DNA of 64,000 nt from Fremontodendron californicum (GCA_030761205.1 JAULJL010000004.1:24153172-24217171), one strand, 5' to 3'; numbered from the stretch's first letter, positions 24,116-38,014 are shown. Program-made: numbers and translations. The notes: a model not told the origin generated them from the letters alone.

Positions 24116-25969
24116 ATGGAGTGATCATTTCAGTAATAGAGGATCATGCAGTAGTTAGGGCACGATCAGAAAAGGCTTAGAGGGAGGAAGGGGATTGCTT
24201 AAAGAAAGGTTATGTGTCAGTGTTGCCAGAAAGGGTAACGATGGATCTTCGATAGAATAATCTCCGAGGGTTAAACGACATTTGGAATCAGTGGGATGTA
24301 TCGAAAAAGGAGACTTCACCAAGAAATATGGAGACATAGCACTGTTAATCTCGGTCAGGGTCAGTAGTGGGTTGATTCAAGCTATGGTGCAATTCTGGAA
24401 TCCTACTTATAGGTGTTTCACTTTCAACAAGGAGGATATAACCCCAATTATTGAAGAATACTCGGCATTGTTACGTATTGAGTTTTCTAGTCCAGATCGG
24501 GTGTATTTGAAAGATGTGAAAACCGCAGCTTTCAAGAAGAAAGTGGATAAGATCACGGGAATGGAGACAAAATGGGTTGAGAGTCATGTGGATAAGAAGT
24601 AGAAAAATGAATGTATCCCATGGGAGATTCTTCGACAATTGATATTGAGTCACTCCGATAGAGAAAAAAGCCAGGGACATATTTGCTTTAGCCATCTACG
24701 GGTTAGTTATCTTCCCAAAAATATTGGGTCATGTGGTTGTGGCCATGTTTGATTTCTTCGAGAAGTTGGAACAGAAGATCAACCTATTTCCAGCCATCAT
24801 AGCAGAAACTATCCGATCTTTGAATTTTTGTAAAAGGGAAGGAAAATGGAGATTCAAGGGATGTGTGCAACTCCTCTATGTTTGGATTCAAAGTCACTTC
24901 TGGAGGATAGAGGATGTTTCTTTCAAACCGTACATGAAATCCCTAGTACTGATCAGTGAGTTCTTTAAAAAGGATTGGCCCGAGGACAGAAATGAAGAGC
25001 AATGGATCAACATGCTCTGGAATCTTAAGGTGAGATGGTAACTTGGAGAGCTCCGTGGATGGTTCCTATGCCGATTATGTATAGATGTGGGGACAACCCG
25101 GGGGTTCCACTACTTGGAATTTGGGGAGCCGTGAGTTACGCATCTCTGTTGGTGATAGGTCGAGTCTCGACAATTCACACCCGCGACTCACGAACTAGGT
25201 TTATCAGAGTTTACCTACGGATAGAAGGGTTACTCAGGAAAGGTGCGGGAAATAATTGAAGAATAGAAAAAGACTCATCGGATAAAGGTGGCTCGATATG
25301 TCGACATCATCACACCCGACTATATGGTATGGAGAGAAAGGAGAGTTAATGATAGATTGTTGACATCTGATGGGGAAGAAGTTCAACTCATGAATTCACC
25401 AGCAAAGGAAGGCATCGGAGCTAGAAATTGCAAGGTCAGAATTTGGAAAAGAAAAAGCCCAAATGAGAAAAGAGATTGCCCGACTTCAAGAGGAGATGGA
25501 TGACTTGAAAAATAGGGAAGCGATTCGGGAAAGAGAAGTGGAAAAGGTCAAGAGAGAAAGGGACACTTTCAGGTGTGATCTCGAGGAACTACACTTGGAA
25601 AATAAAAGGTTCCGTTTCGAGCAAAAATTTGAAGGAACTGTCAAGCCTTCTAGGGTATGGGGGAAAGAAGTCAACTACCTCAAAAAAGAGAATGACTACT
25701 GGAAAGAGAGAGTGAAACAGGAGGAAGCCCGAGCCAACAGACTTGAGCAAGAGAAGCAAGCTAGGGAAAGCTCACACACTGCTGTTTCTGTTGAGCTATT
25801 GAGATGTCAGTTGGAGAATGAAAGATTACGGGCCAGATTGAGAGGCAAAGCAATCCAAAGGGGGACTATGAAGGAAAGTCCGAGATCCGAGGGGAATACT
25901 TTAGGACCATCACTTTGTAACGACACTTTGAAATATAGGGGCAAACTGTTGGATTGCCTTAGGCAATGA
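24116..25969 (+). pseudogene. Element E ORF1, DUF7745-like, broken
   Basis: Homologous along its length to A's ORF1. The ATG at 24116 is followed by a stop at once because of an indel. Readable pieces are 24282-24602 (contains MVQFWNPTYRCFTFNKED), 24724-25041 (IIAETIRSLNFCKREG, WIQSHFWRIEDVSFKPY), 25035-25259 (VTWRAPWMVPMPIMYRCGD) and a coiled-coil piece 25463-25969 rich in Glu/Lys/Arg. At least four frameshifts or stops separate them. The family is the plant-specific domain found upstream of gag in Ogre elements and annotated DUF7745, related in look to the plant mobile (aminotransferase-like) domain; its role is unknown. Confidence 0.8.
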
Positions 25970-26330
25970 TCTTGTTATTTTATCCTTGATGTATTTAATT
26001 TCAGAAATCAATGAAAGACCGATTGGTTGAAATTACCCCAGAGCCAATACTTTCAAATTCATTCATACATATTTATAATCATTCATTTATTCATTCCTTT
26101 ATATATTTATACATTTATTCATATTATACTTAGTCATTCATTTATTCCATTATATATTCATTTATTCATACATTTATTCATATTCATGTACTTAGTCATT
26201 TATTTATTCATTCCATTTTTCATTTATTCATACTTAGTCATTCATTCATTTATAATAAAACAAAAAGAATGTGTCAACAAATTCTAATTCATGATTTTTT
26301 AAACTTAAGGTAAAAATTGGGCGCACTCCG
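25970..26330 (+). other. ATTC-rich spacer between ORF1 and gag (E)
   Basis: No conserved frame. From about 26040 to 26260 it is a degenerate series of cattcattt/tatttattcat units. The equivalent place in A (45720-45930) has the same composition. The spacer ends where conserved coding resumes (26331), which suggests an intron or a separate-cistron spacer. Confidence 0.6.
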
Positions 26331-28110
26331 AAAGAACCAGATTTTCGGCATCTTTATAATACCAGATCTAAGGCCAAAATTATGGAAAATGATTAGATTG
26401 CCCGTATTGAAAGGATGGAACGGACTCAGAGGGAATTGCAAGAGCAATTGGCTAAATCCCAGGAAGAATCAAGAGAGCAGATGGCCAAGCTTATGGAAAT
26501 GATGAATGCCATGCTTAGGCAGAAAGGGCCGATTGAGAATATAGTTGCGGGAAGAGTGGCAGTAAATCCAGAGGGCCGACCTGAAGTTGTACAGCTAAAT
26601 GGCCAAACATTCCAAAATGCTGGAAATGAGCTTCCAACAGGGGCAACATCTTTTGTTTATATCCAACCGTTGGCAGAAGCACAGAACCATGCTCCCGGAA
26701 AGGTTAACATTGGGGCTGACCCAATTGATCTTGTTGGTGTTTCGGATTTTGAAGAGCTTGCTGAGAAGGAGAAAGCAAAGATGGCTGAATTAAAGAAGAT
26801 TGAATCTGCTGAATCACAGAAAAAGTATTAGTTGTTGGAAGAGAGGTTAAGGGCTGTGGAAGGTGCAGAATTGTTTGGCAGCCTAGATGCCAAGGAAATG
26901 AGTCTGGTGCATGGCCTGGTAATTCCCTCTAAGTTTAAGGTACCGGACTTTGAGAAGTATAATGGGACCACCAATCCGTCAGCACACTTAACCATGTACT
27001 TTCGAAAAATGACGGGACATGATGAGGATGAAAAGCTACTCATTCACTGCTTTCAAGACAGTTTAACAGATTCTGCAACCCGTTGGTATAATCAGTTAAC
27101 CCGGACTAAGATTCACTCTTGGATGGATTTGGCCAGAGCCTTTATGGAACATTATAAGCATGTATCTGAGATGATACTCGACAGATTTTCGTTGCAAAAC
27201 ATGGAGAAAAAAACTATTGAAAGCTTCAGGGAGTACTCTCAAAGGTGGAAAAATTTGGCCACTCAGGTACAACCCCTTCTGACCAGTAAGGAAACTACAG
27301 TTCTTTTCATCAACACTTTAAAGGCACTGTATTATGACAAGTTGGTGGGTAGCGCTACTAAGATTTTGCGGATATGGTCATATCTAGTGAAATGATAGAA
27401 ACCGCCATTAAGAGTGGAAAGATAGAAGGTGGAGAATCTGCTACTCCAAAGAAGATAATCCCGCCAAAAAGAAAGAACGGGAAACTCATGCATCAGGCTA
27501 TAACCATCATCCCTATACACCTCCTGGACCCTATACACCTCTTGCACCCTATACATCTCTTGCGCCCTACGCACCTCCTGCACCTTATACACTTTATTAG
27601 GCATACAATCCTTACTACACTACCATGAACCACCTTACCCAAAAACCTTTTCCTTACATAGCCATATCGTAACAGCCATACCCAACTGGCATATCCCTAC
27701 AAATAGCCATTCCCCAAAACATCGTCCCGAATACCCAGGACCAAAAATCACCAAGGAATAATCAAAGGCCTCAATTTGATCCTATTCCTACAACATATGG
27801 TGAGTTATACCCCAAATGTTACAGGGATAGCTCATTGCACCCGTATACCTCCAACCTTTAAAACCACCATATCCTAAATGGTATAATGCAAATGCTAACT
27901 GTGCGTATCATGCGGGAATTCAGGGGCATTTGACCAAGGACTACATTGCTTTTAAATGGAAGGTCCAAAACTTGATTGATATTGGGGTCGTAAAGTTCGA
28001 ATCTAGGAACGGGCCTAATGTTGCGGGTAACCCATTGCCCAATCACACTGAGGCCAAGGTGAATGCGGTTTATCAAAGGAAGTTGGCAAGATAAAAAGGG
28101 ATATCAGTGA
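26331..28110 (+). pseudogene. Element E gag, broken
   Basis: Structural protein of the particle. Reading is open from 26331 (KEPDF...), with the first ATG at 26382. An N-terminal coiled-coil part leads to the retrotransposon Gag core around 26900-27355 (phrases LLIHCFQDSLTDSATRWYNQL and VQPLLTSKETTVLFINTL), then a Pro/Tyr-rich linker near 27500-27650, then a zinc-finger-like segment near 27900 (CAYHAGIQGH) in which the last Cys has become Tyr. Breaks: TAG near 26391 and at 26829, a one-base loss near 27356, a further shift in the linker. Length matches A's gag. Confidence 0.85.
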
Positions 28111-30023
28111 GGTGAAGACGCCAATGATAAAAGTATGGTTTGAAATGGTCAGGGCGGGGATAGTTCAGGATGAAGCCAGTCTGAAAATGGTTGCCAGCAA
28201 GGCAGAGAATTTTTTTTTTCGTTTCATAGATGCAAGGGTCACACTATACAGGATTGTGAAGAATTTTTAGCCAAGGTTTAGTGAATGATGGATGAGGGCG
28301 AGGCCCAATTCTATAAAGAAACAAAGGAAGAGGTGGATACTATTGAAAACACAGCTAGTTATGGGGTGGGCAGACCTTTGGTTATCTACTATGATGAGCC
28401 GAAAGAAAAGGCTACCCTGGTTTATGAAGAAATCATGTCAAAGTTGATTATAGAATTGCCATCTTCTTTCTTATACAAGGAGAATAAGGCCGCACCTTGG
28501 AAATATGATTGCAGTGTGGCTACGCTGGGCTTTTCAAGTCAGCAAACAGCAACTGATATAACGTGTGTAGGACACCTAACTCGCAGTGGTAGATGTTATG
28601 CCCCAAGAACCGTTGAGCAAAGTTCGGTGGAAAAGGAAGGAGGAATTGACAAAGGTAAGAGAATAGCAGAATCGGTCCATACAGAGATGGATCATTCAAA
28701 AGGAATGGAGAAAAATTCAACCTTGGTTAACAAAGTGAAAGAACCGATAAATGAGAAAGAGGCTTGTGAATTTTTGAAGTTCATAAAACTCAGTGAGTAC
28801 ATTGTGGTAGAACAACTACACCATCAACCAGCAAGGATTTCGGTTCTTTCACTGTTACTGAATTCAGAGTTGCACAGAAATGCCCTGTTAAGGATCTTGA
28901 ATCAAGCATATGTGGCCCACAACATATCAGTGGAGAAGTTAGATCAGTTAGCGAGGAACATCACAGCTGATGATTATATCTTCTTCAGTTATGATGAGAT
29001 ACCACCTAACGGTGTAGGGTCTACTAAAGCCATTCATATCATGACTACTTGCAAGGGACACATTCTACGATGAGTACTCCTGGATAATGGTTCTTTTTTG
29101 AATATGATGCCTCTGGAAACCTTGTCTAAGCTGCTGGTCGACATATCCTATATGCTACCCAGCCATACTATAGTCAGAGCATTGAGATCCATTGAGATCC
29201 TACTCGAGATAGGTCCCTGTACCTATAAAGTTGATTTCCAAGTTATGGATATTACCCCATCTTACAACTATTTGTTGGGAAGGCCATGGATCCATTCAGC
29301 TGGGGCAGTACCATCATCTATCCACCAGAAATTGAAGTTTGTAATGGAAGGACGCTTGGTCAACGTATCGAGAGAGGAGGACATCATAGCCTCTGCGTCC
29401 ATCGATTCTCCCTACATAGAACCGAATGAAGATGCTGTAGAATGCTCATTCAGGTCACTGGAATTTGTTAATGCTGTGTTCATCACTAAAGGACATAAAA
29501 TTCCAGTGCCGAAGCTGTCCAGGAATACCAGGTTGGGGGTGAGAACGACAGTGGGAAAAGGCTGCAGAGCAGGAAAAGGACTGGGAAAGTATCTCCAAGG
29601 TATGGTCAGAGTAATTGAAGTAACCAGGGAGAAAGATAGATTTGGTCTCGGATATCTCCCAAAAGCTCACGAAAAGAGGAAACAAATGGAGAAAAACCAA
29701 AATAGGAGGATGGCCCGTCTCTCGAGTATGGATATAGAGTGAGAGCCCATGACTTTCCCACCAATCCTTCACAGCTTCCGTTTGACTGGTTTTGAATTTG
29801 GGGAAAAGGATTTTGATGATGTGTTGTTAATGATTGAACAAGCCTTTGAGAAGTTCCACATGAGCAAGGAAGAGCAGATGCAAGAAATGGTAATCTGCAT
29901 GGCCGGGGAAGAAGAAATTGGAAATGGAAATGCAAGTTGGATGGTGCGACCATGTCCACCGGGTTATGAATTAACAAACTGGAGTGCGATTGAGCTTCCT
30001 ATAGTATTTAGGTCTACTCTAGA
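28111..30023 (+). pseudogene. Element E protease and G-patch region, broken
   Basis: Would process the Gag-Pol polyprotein. Frame 28285-29073 leads into the retropepsin site DNGS at about 29085-29096, separated by a TGA (29071-29073). After it come LLGRPWIHSAGAVPSS (flap-side part) and, near 29520-29600, a G-patch-like run TRLGVRTTVGKGCRAGKGLG. A TGA at 29740-29742 is shared with element A. The last piece, 29749-30023, ends exactly at the intron donor. Compared with A, a stretch just after the active site is altered. Confidence 0.8.
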
Positions 30024-30233
30024 GTAATACTTTGAAACAGTCTTAATTATCTTTGCCCAAGGATATTAATTTTTTTTTGTATGGCTTTATGTTTAAAAAT
30101 CAACATTTAATAAATAACAAGCACGATGCGTTTTCTTCATTTTGATGTGTCCATATTCTTTCATTTTTGTTCTTTCATTTTCTTGTATTGCCTGTATGCC
30201 TTCCTATATTGTTTCTTCCTCACCTATTTACAG
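30024..30233 (+). other. Ogre-type intron in element E
   Basis: Donor CTAGA|GTAATAC, acceptor ctatttACAG|GTGT, length 210 bp. Splicing joins the pro frame to the RT frame in phase 2. The intron of A sits at the same place with the same phase. Introns here are a known feature of Ogre elements. Confidence 0.75.
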
Positions 30234-31235
30234 GTGTACGGGTGCGGAATATGAGGACCATCCTGTCAATAATTCTGAAATTGATTTTGGAAGACCCATT
30301 TGCACGAGTGATTTCGACGTCAACGAAGATGCTGAAGATTATGGTCTGCCCCCAGATTTATTGAGAAAAATAGAACAAGAGGAGAAGCAAGTATTGCCTC
30401 ATAAGGAGCTGCTAGAAATGATAAACCTGGGAAGTGGAGAAGAAATAAAGGAGGTCAAAATTGGGACCTCATTGTCATCGTCAACAAAGTGTGAACTGAT
30501 AGCTTTACTCCGGGAATATGTCGATGTATTTGCATGGTCATACCAAGACATGCCAGGGTTAGACCCTGATATTGTGGTTCACAAGCTCCTTTTAAGACCA
30601 GATTGTAAGCCAATCCAACTAAAATTGAGAAGAATGAGGCCTGACATGCTATTAAAGATAAAAGAAGAGGTGAAAAAACAGTTTGACGTTGGGTTCTTGG
30701 AAGTGGCAAAATAATCCGGAATGGGTAGCGAATATTGTCCCAGTTCCAAAGAAGGATGGCAAAGTACGGATGTGTGTTGATTATCGGGATCTAAATAAGG
30801 CCAGTCCTAAAGATAATTTTCCTTTGCCTCACATTGATACCTTGGTGGATAATAGGCAAAGAGTTCCTTGTTTTCCTTCATGGACGGATTCTCAGGGTAT
30901 AATCAGATTAAGATGGCATCGAAAGATATGGAGAAAACCACGTTTGTGACGATGTGGGGAACATTTTACTATAAGGTAATGCCATTTGGATTGAAAAATG
31001 CCGGGGTAACATACTAGAGAGCCATGGTAACTTTGTTTCATGATATGATGCACAAGGAGATTGAAGTCTATGTTGATGACATGATCGCAAAGTCATAAGG
31101 AGAAGATGAGCATATTGCGAATCTTAAAAAGCTTTTTGAAAGATTAAGAAAGTTTCGACTCAAACTAAACCCGGCAAAATGCACTTTCGGAGTCACTTCG
31201 GGGAAGTTGTTAGGTTTTGTCGTCAGTAAGAGGGG
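30234..31235 (+). pseudogene. Element E pol exon, RT part, truncated by LTR D
   Basis: Starts with the exon-2 leader (AEYEDHPVNNSEIDF) and the linker before RT, then the RT fingers (VPVPKKDGKVRMCVDYRDLN, about 30735-30800) and palm with YVDD at about 31072-31083. Frameshifts near 30709 and 30856, a TAG near 31015 and a TAA near 31097 break it. Homology to A stops at 31235 in the part after YVDD; the thumb, RNase H domains and integrase are not in this window for E. Confidence 0.85.
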
Positions 31236-33758
31236 TATCGCAACCTAAAAAATAACAAGACTCATTGCGAGACTTTATATTCGTTAAGCGTGACATTCGA
31301 AAACAGAGAAAAAGTCGACTTAATTCCTTTTGAAATAAAATGAGGGTTTGAAAACAACCTCGAAAAAAGACATGGAGTCGCCACCAATCTTTTTTGACTA
31401 AGTGTGATCAGCCACCTATTAAAACCAAATTTGTAAAACATTTTAAAATTAATTAAAACATTTTTAAAACCAATTTCAAGTTTGCGTTTTTAAACCAAAG
31501 AAATCAAAGAAGCGGGTTCAAGACTCGGTTACGTGCGGGGAAGGATTAGCACCCCCACAACACTCGTATAAAATGGTACCTTATTAATCGTGTGTTATCT
31601 CAAATCTCGATAAAAAGTCGGTTTTAAATTTGGTATTTCAAATTAATTCCCAATTTTAAGAAAAATAATTCCATTTTTAATTGAAAATGATCCAAAATTT
31701 ATTAATTCAAAATTTTCCTATATTCCCCGACAAATGCGGCAAAATATAGAAATTTTTATTTATTTAGAAAATTTTCTGAATCACTCTCGTTTTAAGAAAG
31801 ATATTCTGTTATTAATGATAATTGATGATATACTCCCCGGCAACTCGGAAGAGAACACATGAATTATTTTAATTCGGGAATAATTTGTTTTATTTAAAAT
31901 CATTTTCTTTTAAAAACATTTAAAAAAATGAATATGAACATGTGTGACATAATATAATCTAGATGACATGAATAACCTAGGTGTCATAATATATTCTAAA
32001 TGAAATGAATAACCTAAGTGACATAATATATTCTAAATGAAATGAATAACCTAAGTGACATAATATATTCTAAATGAAATGAATAACCTATGTGACATAA
32101 TATATTCTAAATGAAGTGGCAATATAATCTAAGTGACATGAAATAAATATGAAACATAAAATAATATTATCATGAAATATGCATGAAAATAAAAATAATA
32201 ATGCATGAACATAGTAAATGCTAAATGATGTGACAAAAATAAGTGACTAAATAAAAAGCATAGGATAACATGGAATATTCAAAACTATATAACAAACAAT
32301 ATAACACCATAAAATATAAATCAAAATAATAACATTACCATAGAAATATTCATAGCAAAAATCACATATCATATAATATGCATGAAAATGGAAAATGCAA
32401 TGCATGAAAGTGTATTTTTTTCCTTTAAATAAGAAAATTCGTATATCTAAAAAGATATCCGTCTATCTTATGAAAAAACATCAAATTAAATTTTCTAAAA
32501 TAAAAAATACTTTGTGATTGGTTGAAAACAATTTTGAAATTTTTGGATGAAAAATGATACCATAGCCGAAATTCCTATTTAAAATGGCTCTATTTTCCCA
32601 TCTTTGAAAACCCGGACTTGATCACCATTGACCCGAGCTTTATAAAATCATTTTTTAAATTAAAAAGGCCTAGAAATCATCCTAACATAGTATCTAAGGT
32701 TCCTAATCGACCCCCTTAATGCCTTTAGACAAAACAGAAAATTAATTTTTCCTCAAATTCAAATATTACTCTACTGTCCAGTTTTAAAACGTGATTTTTT
32801 AACCCATTTTAAAATTTTTTAAAAATCTGAAACAATTATAGGAGACTTAGAACATGCCTAACTCTATGGGAAAAAATTGGCTTAATTTTTAGACTAAGAA
32901 TAACCTACCAGAAAAATCACGAAATTCAGATAACTGGGTGAAAAACTGTTTTGCCAAAAATCATTTTTAAGCCTTTGATAAAATCATTCAAAAATCAAAG
33001 TAAAAGTATTGGAGACTCTTCTAAAGACCTAAAAATAGTAGCTAAAATTTCTAAAAGTTTGGACAAGAATTGCCTAAGTAAAAAAAATTACAAAGGTCGA
33101 AATTTCAACTTGACAACTTCTTAATTTTCCACAAGTATGCTCATGTGAGCTTGACTTTAAGCTATTAATTGGCTTAAGTCAAAAATCAAATGGTATGATA
33201 TGAGATGCATGAACAAACAGCAAGTTTAATGTACGAAATGCATGATCTAAGGCCTAAATGACATAGAAAATACATGGCAATTAAAATGACTTAATGCCTA
33301 GCATGAACTTGCATGGCAATAAATGCTACCTAGACCTAAAAAATGCATGAAATGCATGGCAATATAAATGTAACCTAAACCTAAAAAAATGCATGGCAAT
33401 AACACAAACACATGGCATACTAAATCAAATACACAAAATCATGGCATAGAAATGCAAGCCTAGTTAACTAACAAGATAAAAATACACACACAATGCAAGA
33501 AAGGATGAGGTAGCCGAATGGTCCTAGGCCTAAATGGTGAAATCCTAGCATGGCATTAACAAAAACACATGGCATACTAAATCAAAATACACAATATTAT
33601 GACATGGAAATGCAAGCCTAGTCAACTAAACATGATGAAAATGCAAATACAAAGCACAAAATGAAGAGGTGGCCGAATGAACCTAGACCTAAATGGTGTA
33701 ATCCTAGCATGGCATTATCACAAACACATGACATACTAAATACAAGACACAATATTAT
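31236..33758 (-). mobile_element. Inner and end part of LTR D, minus strand
   Basis: On the plus strand it begins tatcgcaacctaaaaaataac, the reverse of the LTR end ...ttaggttgcgaca with one G to A change in the terminal dinucleotide. The blocks then run in reverse order compared with A and B: end block, 37-bp repeats, conserved 3' middle, CATGCA-rich middle with 150-bp repeats. It is cut at 33758 by the start of LTR B. So this is the 3' LTR of a minus-strand element that entered E's RT. There is no gene inside. Confidence 0.85.
31955..32115 (-). repeat. 37-bp tandem repeat in LTR D
   Basis: ttctaaatgaaatgaataacc recurs at 31994, 32031 and 32068 (37-bp steps), with partial copies on both sides. 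It is the counterpart of the 38/76-bp CATTTAG repeats of LTRs A and B. Confidence 0.85.
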
Positions 33759-36162
33759 TGCAGACACCTAATTTTGTCCGGACCACTAAAACAGGTATGT
33801 TTTCTTCCTAAATTGATGTTTCAGAATGTAAAAAGATTTTTTTATCCTGCAGGTAGTACTCCGAGACTTAGTTTAAGAGTGCGAGCATAAAAAGTCAAAC
33901 TCGGAAAAAGTCAACCTTGAAAAAGTCAACCCCAAAAACGTCAACCCTAAAAAGTCAACTACTAAAAAAGTCAACCCACTTTCAAAATCAAGATTTGAAG
34001 TTCAATTGAAAAATGGCAAAAGAATTTTGAAAATCCGAGGTCTACATCGAAAGATATGGAGTTCGAAAGTTAGGTTATGGAGATTCAGTAGAAAGGAAAC
34101 CCTAATCCGGGAAATTTAGGGAAAAGTGCTTAAACTTCGAATTGGTCGAAATTGAAGGTTCCAAATGAAAGATAAGCACTGACTACGAGTAATGGAGAAG
34201 CCACTTGAAAGAAAAACTGAAAGAAAAGTCAATCCGGGAGAAAACCGAGAATTAGGGTTTTTGGTGGATTTTGGTGAAATCGGGACGAATTATAGAAATG
34301 GCCTGACTTGGTAAGAATAAAGCCCCAATGGATGAGGAATGATTAATAAGGGATAGCCCAAGGCTCAGCTCGAAGAAAATCTGAAAATCAGACTTGTTTT
34401 GAGCAAAACCAGGTTCGAAGGTAAAAAAGCAAAATTGGAAATTTTGGGAAAAATAGCAAATGGACTTTGAAAATTCTGAAAATTTGCAAATCTCATTCTT
34501 AAATCATTGGAAGAGATTGGAAAAAGAAAATCTTGATTCAGAGTTCGTTTGCAAAATGGCCAAATCCTGGGTCTCCTATGTAGAAATTCAAGAAGGAAAA
34601 TCCTGAAAAAATAGCAAATAAACTCCAAATCTTCTGAAAATTTGCAAATCTCATTTTTAAATTATTTGGCAGATATTGGCGAAATAAAATCTTGATTCGG
34701 AGTTCGTTTGCAAAATGGCCAAATCTCGAGCCTTTTACAATAATTCAAGAAGATAAATCCCGGAAAAATAGCAAATAGACTCCAAAAATTCTTAAAATTT
34801 TCAAATCTCATTTTTAAATTATTTGGAAGAGATTGGCGAAATAAAATCTTGATTTGGAGTTCGTTTGCAAAATGGCCAAATCCCAAGCCCCTATGTAGTA
34901 ATTCAAGCAGATAAATCCCGAAAAAATACCAAATGAGTTCCAAAAATTATGAAAACGTACAGATCACACTTTTAAATTATTTGGAAGATATTGCTAAAGG
35001 AAAATCTTGATTTGGAGCTCGTTTAAAAAATGGTAAAATGTGGGGGGCATAAAAGGGCATTTTTGGATGAAAAATTCCAAATAAATAGCAAACGGACTCG
35101 GAAAATTTTGAAAACTTCTAGAATTCAATATTTTATTATTTTGAAAGTATTAAAATAAAGAAAATTTGAATTTGGAGTCCGCTTATCATTTATTTGCATC
35201 CGGGGGGCAAAATGGTCATTTTACCCAAGCAACCGAAGAGGGCTTCTTTTGGCCTTTCAAAAAATCAAACTTGGGCTGGAAAAAAAAGTGCTGGCCTGAA
35301 AAGGCCCAAAGGAAGGAGGAAGCTTCTGATTTTTCAATCAAATGGCCAAGAATTAAGAGTGAGTTAGAGATTTTTTTTGATCAAGCCATTATGATTAAGC
35401 CACATTGGCCAATGCATGAAGAGGCAGAGTGTCAACATTATTCTTGAACAGCTGTAATTATGGACAGCTGATATGCTAATCTAAGGGTGATAATTTCATG
35501 ATTTTTCACCTTGAATTACTAGCCATTGGATGGAAATTGGTTGGGAAAAAAAATGACAACATCCTTGGCATGAGAGAGAAAAGGTTTGGCCATCACATAG
35601 GGAGAGGGGATTTTCATTTTTCTTCACTTAATTTTTCAAATTTCTTCTTATTTTGCTTAGTTTTTCTCTCCTTGGTTGAAAGCAAAAAGAAAAAGTTTAG
35701 AAAAGAAAGGAAAGCTTGAAGAGATAAAGCTTGAAATATAGCTTCTTGAGGTTGCTTTTAGCACCAACTCTTGTAGTTTCTTGATTTTCCATTCTTGTTT
35801 TTGCTATTTTGATTATTATTTGGTGAGTTTTCTTTTTAAATAAAGGTTTTTTTTTTTTATGTTCTTCTTAAGTTCTTTCTTCATCTCTTTCTTAAATAAT
35901 ATTTACAAATTTTTTTCTTATTTTTTCTTTAATGGCCGATTGGCCTCTTTTTTTTTTATTGTTGCTATTTTTGCTTTAATTTGTCATGTTATTTATGTTA
36001 TTTTCTTTAATCTTGATGCTTTAAATGTTCTTCTACTTCATATACTTGAATCATGTTTTAATTTGGTTGCTTTGTTTGTTGCCATTTATGAGTTAAATAT
36101 CATGTTCTTGCATTTTTAATTTTCTGTTTTCATAATGTTTAAATTTGTTGATGTTTTATATT

Positions 36163-36460
36163 TAGTATATCAAGTGTTTGTGAAAATGCTTGTTAGTTTT
36201 AATATCTCTACTTTGTGTTTGCATGATTTGAGTGTTATATTTTAATTGAGCATGTTAGTATATCAAGTGTTTGTGAAAATGCTTGTTAGTATCTCTACTT
36301 TGTGTTTGCATGATTTGAGTGTTATATTTTAGTTGAGCATGTTAGTATATCAAGTGTTTGTGAAAATGCTTGTTAGTATCTCTACTTTGTGTTTGCATGA
36401 TTTGAGTGTTATATTTTAGTTTTGCATGTTAGTATATCAAGTGTTTGTGAAAATGCCATG
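36163..36460 (+). repeat. 87-bp tandem repeat in LTR B
   Basis: tagtatatcaagtgtttgtg starts at 36163, 36256, 36343 and 36430 (93, 87, 87 bp apart). The 3' LTR of A has a related, less regular series near 59000-59200; the 5' LTR of A has lost most of it. Confidence 0.85.
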
Positions 36461-38014
36461 CTTGTGTGGAATCATAGGCCATTCGGCCACTCCATGTATT
36501 CTAGCATTATGTATGCATTTTTGCTATGTTAGTTGATAGGTTGGCATTTGCTTGATATTTGGTTGAGTTTTTGGTTTAAGCATGCCTTGTGTTTGTGTTA
36601 TTGCCATGCATATTTTAGATGTTAGGTTAGGTTTATCTTGCCATGCATGTTCATGCATTTTAGACCTAGGTTGCATTAAATGCCATGCAAGTTCATTTAG
36701 GTCTAGGTCACTATATGGATGCCATGCATTTTTTCATGACATTTAGGTTTAAACTCATGCATTTCATGCATCATATTTGCTGTATTTTTCATGCATTTCA
36801 TGTTCATGCCACTTGACTAATGACTTAAGCCAATTAATGGTTCAAAGTCATGCTCTCTTGAGCACACTTGTGGAAAAATTAAGGTTTGTCAAATTGATTA
36901 TTCTACCTTTGTGATTTTTTTTACTTTAGCCAATTTTTGTCTAACTTTTCAAAAGTCCTAGCTAGTGTTTGTGAGTCATTTTCTCAGTCTTAAATATTTT
37001 TAATTTGATTTTTAAATGATTTTATCAAAGGCAAAAAATGTGTTTTGACAAAACAGTTTTTTCAGCCAGTACTCATACTTTTTCGATTTTTCAGGGAGTT
37101 CATCTTTAATCAAAAAATTAAGCCGATTTTTCCCGTGTAGTTTTACATGTCCTGAGTCTCTAGTATGTTTTTTAGATTTTTTAGAATTTTTAAAAATAGG
37201 ATAAAAAATCGTGGCTTAAAACTGGACAGTGGAGTCAGAATTGAATTTGAAGGAAAATTATTTTTCTGTTTTGGTTAAGTTACCTAGAGGGGGCTGATTA
37301 GGAAGTTTAGCTACTGACTTGGGATAGTTTATAAGCTTTTTTAAACTCTAAAAATGATTTTTTAGGTCTCGGGTTAAGGGTGGTCAAGTCCGGGATTTTA
37401 AACTTAGGAAATTAGAGCCATTTTAAAAAGGGTTTAGGCAGTTTTTATTTTTAATCTAAGCTTTTCAAAATTGTTTTCAAATAATCACAAAGTATTTTGG
37501 TTTTAGAATATTTTATTTCACATATTTTCCTAAGGTAGCCGGATATCTTTTTAGATATACGAATTTCCTTAATTAAAAGGAAAATATATATTTTCATGCA
37601 TTGCATTTTCCATATTCATGCATTTTATATAATATGTGATTTTTGCTATGATAATTTCTATGATATTGTTATGATTTTGAGTTATGTTATATTGTTTATT
37701 ATATGATTTGGAATATTTCATGATATCGTATGCTTTTTATTTAGTTATTTTTTGTCATATTATTTAGCATATATTATGTTCATGCATTATTATTTTCATT
37801 TTTTATTTTCATGCATATTATATGATAGCATTATGTTCATGCATTACTATTTTCATTTTTATTTTCATGCATATTATATGATAGCATTATTTTATATTTT
37901 ATGTCATTTAAATTATATGCCATATCATTCATATTTGCTATGTCATTCAAATTATTTTATTTCATATAGAATATATTATGTCACCTAGGTCATTTCATTT
38001 CATTTAGAATATAT

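Larger units (their letters stand above)
14347..31235 (+). mobile_element. Element E, Ogre-type, 5' LTR to RT, interrupted by D
   Basis: The order is 5' LTR (14347-23140), PBS, leader, ORF1, gag, pro with G-patch, intron, RT. Homology with element A ends at 31235, where the minus-strand LTR D starts. The remaining pol, 3' region and 3' LTR must lie beyond the right edge if E is complete. Every gene in it is broken. Confidence 0.85.

Noticed and set aside
26027..26287. Membrane-like peptide rich in Ile/Tyr/Phe
   Set aside because: It is the translation of the ATTC-rich spacer.
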